Positions 62,429 to 64,000 of a stretch of DNA of 64,000 nucleotides are shown piece by piece (within the stretch, counting starts at the first letter, position 1; every line of letters begins with the position of its first letter). The stretch is taken from NCBI RefSeq assembly GCF_031501865.1, contig NZ_JARRCW010000001.1:3059001-3123000 (forward strand), written 5' to 3'. This DNA comes from Pseudovibrio sp. M1P-2-3 (GTDB taxonomy: Bacteria > Pseudomonadota > Alphaproteobacteria > Rhizobiales > Stappiaceae). The translations under genes and the position numbers were made by a program. The notes below the pieces were generated by a model. It was not told where the DNA came from. It saw only the letters and a program-made list of their open reading frames with translations, and made no database searches.

Positions 62429-64000
62429 GCCAGTTTCCTGACTTCTCACAGCTTGATCTAATAGATCAACCTTTACAGGCAAACAGTTCCCGTCCCTCTC
62501 ACTGGGAAACTCCAGAGGGGATTGCAATCAAGCCAGCCTATGGTCCTGAAGATACCTCCGATTTGCCGCAGTTACATACTTGGCCGGGCCTTGCACCCTT
62601 CATGCGCGGGCCATACCCAACCATGTACGTCCAGCGACCATGGACCATTCGCCAATATGCGGGCTTTTCTACTGCCGAAGACTCCAATGCGTTTTACCGA
62701 CGCAATTTAGCTGCTGGGCAAAAAGGCCTTTCGGTCGCGTTCGACTTGGCAACCCACCGTGGTTACGATAGCGATCACCCCCGGGTTGCCGGTGATGTTG
62801 GAATGGCAGGTGTAGCAATTGACAGCATCTATGACATGCGTACGCTCTTTGACCGGATTCCCCTTGATAAAATGAGCGTTTCCATGACCATGAACGGTGC
62901 TGTTCTGCCCGTGCTTGCGCTCTATATTGTGGCTGCTGAAGAGCAAGGCGTTTCCGCTGAACACCTATCCGGGACAATTCAGAACGATATCTTGAAGGAG
63001 TTTATGGTCAGGAATACCTATATCTATCCACCAGCTCCTTCTATGCGCATTATTTCGGATATCTTCAAATATACATCGAAGAACATGCCGAAATTCAATT
63101 CCATTTCAATCTCTGGCTATCATATGCAAGAAGCCGGTGCTACAGCAGACCTAGAGCTTGCATTTACGATTGCAGATGGCATCGAATATGCCCGCGCAGG
63201 TGTTGCTGCTGGCATGCATATTGACCAATTTGCTCCTCGACTTTCGTTCTTCTGGGCCATTGGAATGAACTTCTTTATGGAAGTCGCAAAGCTGCGAGCT
63301 GCTCGTTTGATCTGGGCAAAACTCATGCAGGAAAACTTCCAACCACAAAACCCAAAAAGTCTATCGCTACGTACACACTCGCAAACCTCAGGCTGGTCAC
63401 TCACAGCACAAGATGTGTTTAACAATGTAACGCGGACAACTGTTGAAGCTATGGCGGCAACACAAGGGCATACCCAATCATTGCACACCAACGCCTTAGA
63501 TGAAGCCCTAGCCCTTCCAACAGACTTTTCTGCACGTATTGCCCGAAATACCCAGTTATTCTTGCAGCAAGAAAGTGGAACTACCGCAACCATCGATCCA
63601 TGGGGTGGCTCCTATTATGTAGAGAGTCTGACGAATGATCTTGCAGCGAAAGCCCTTAAACATATTGAAGAAATTGAAAGCTTGGGCGGTATGGCCAAAG
63701 CGATTGAAAAGGGCATACCAAAACTAAGAATTGAAGAAGCTGCTGCAAAAACGCAGGCTCGCATTGATAGCGGAAACCAGAGTGTTATTGGCGTTAATAA
63801 ATTTCGCCCTAAAGAAGAAGAGCAGTTAGAAGTTCTGCACGTTGACAATGCAGAAGTACGTGCAAAACAAATTGAAAAGCTGAAACGCCTTCGTGAAGAG
63901 CGGAATGAAAAAGAGACACAAGCAGCACTAAAAGAATTGGAGAATGCTGCACGTAGCGGGAATGGCAACCTTCTGGACCTTTCAGTAAAAGCCGCGAGAG
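62425..64000 (+). CDS. mutB: Methylmalonyl-CoA mutase large subunit, 3' end outside window
   Basis: First 525 codons of the catalytic subunit; the window ends before the cobalamin-binding domain. Recognisable parts are [43 protein letters not shown] near 72-113, with the conserved Tyr and Arg of the acyl-CoA site, [37 protein letters not shown] and [12 protein letters not shown] with active-site His. Length and order match the family. The reading frame is open to the window end. It overlaps mutA, indicating one operon. Confidence 0.94.
   Translation, partial: MSQFPDFSQLDLIDQPLQANSSRPSHWETPEGIAIKPAYGPEDTSDLPQLHTWPGLAPFMRGPYPTMYVQRPWTIRQYAGFSTAEDSNAFYRRNLAAGQKGLSVAFDLATHRGYDSDHPRVAGDVGMAGVAIDSIYDMRTLFDRIPLDKMSVSMTMNGAVLPVLALYIVAAEEQGVSAEHLSGTIQNDILKEFMVRNTYIYPPAPSMRIISDIFKYTSKNMPKFNSISISGYHMQEAGATADLELAFTIADGIEYARAGVAAGMHIDQFAPRLSFFWAIGMNFFMEVAKLRAARLIWAKLMQENFQPQNPKSLSLRTHSQTSGWSLTAQDVFNNVTRTTVEAMAATQGHTQSLHTNALDEALALPTDFSARIARNTQLFLQQESGTTATIDPWGGSYYVESLTNDLAAKALKHIEEIESLGGMAKAIEKGIPKLRIEEAAAKTQARIDSGNQSVIGVNKFRPKEEEQLEVLHVDNAEVRAKQIEKLKRLREERNEKETQAALKELENAARSGNGNLLDLSVKAAR

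Overview
The window looks like a chromosome segment of a marine alphaproteobacterium of the order Hyphomicrobiales, most likely a Stappiaceae member close to Pseudovibrio. This is inferred from the gene set (MucR, SufE next to DUF5330, DUF1491, DUF6456 beside a DnaA-domain-IV-like protein, a seven-gene Pha/Mrp antiporter, CaiB-MaoC-CitE cluster, split methylmalonyl-CoA mutase), from a moderate GC content and from several families of short palindromic intergenic repeats. No RNA gene other than a candidate bridge RNA, and no CRISPR array, was recognised.

Layout. 1-3.5 kb: class A penicillin-binding protein with two small membrane proteins (DUF1214, DUF1254). 3.5-4.6 kb: intact IS481-type element with perfect target duplication. 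5.1-11.1 kb: two tandem chitin-synthase-like GT2 enzymes carrying the signatures of eukaryotic chitin synthases, a small unknown ORF and an MFS-like membrane protein, with a relic IS110 left end between the two synthases. 11.3-18.3 kb: L,D-transpeptidase, metallo-beta-lactamase-fold hydrolase, PmpAB sulfur transporter halves, alpha/beta hydrolase with divergent ArsR regulator, patatin, DUF1491, peptidoglycan-binding protein. 18.3-25.5 kb: small exported protein with a sorting-like tail, large RNA-type hairpins, DUF5330, cupin, SufE, a C5-dicarboxyl-CoA type operon, DUF6456 and DnaA-IV-like genes. 25.8-33 kb: MucR and the phaA-G antiporter operon. 33-36 kb: MsrB, DUF3088, pentapeptide-repeat and unknown exported proteins.

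36-49 kb is an accessory surface/secretion island: an autotransporter, three RTX-repeat proteins (two direct, one inverted and nearly identical to the first over its C-terminal two thirds), three tandem paralogues of an unknown exported two-cysteine protein, and an intact IS110-family element. The IS110 left end can be read as a complete bridge RNA: target guides match the flanking DNA and donor guides match the element's own ends. 49.5-64 kb returns to housekeeping functions: oligopeptidase B, two paralogous four-cysteine small exported proteins, Fe/Mn superoxide dismutase, branched-chain aminotransferase, haloacid dehalogenase, LOG-family hydrolase, M20 peptidase, a LuxR-type regulator and methylmalonyl-CoA mutase mutAB, the latter cut by the window end.

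The strongest candidates for something new are the tandem bacterial chitin-synthase-like genes with their membrane-protein partner, the readable IS110 bridge RNA inserted at a junction of two palindromic repeats, and the RTX/two-cysteine-protein island, whose inverted RTX copies could invert the cassette between them without breaking a gene.
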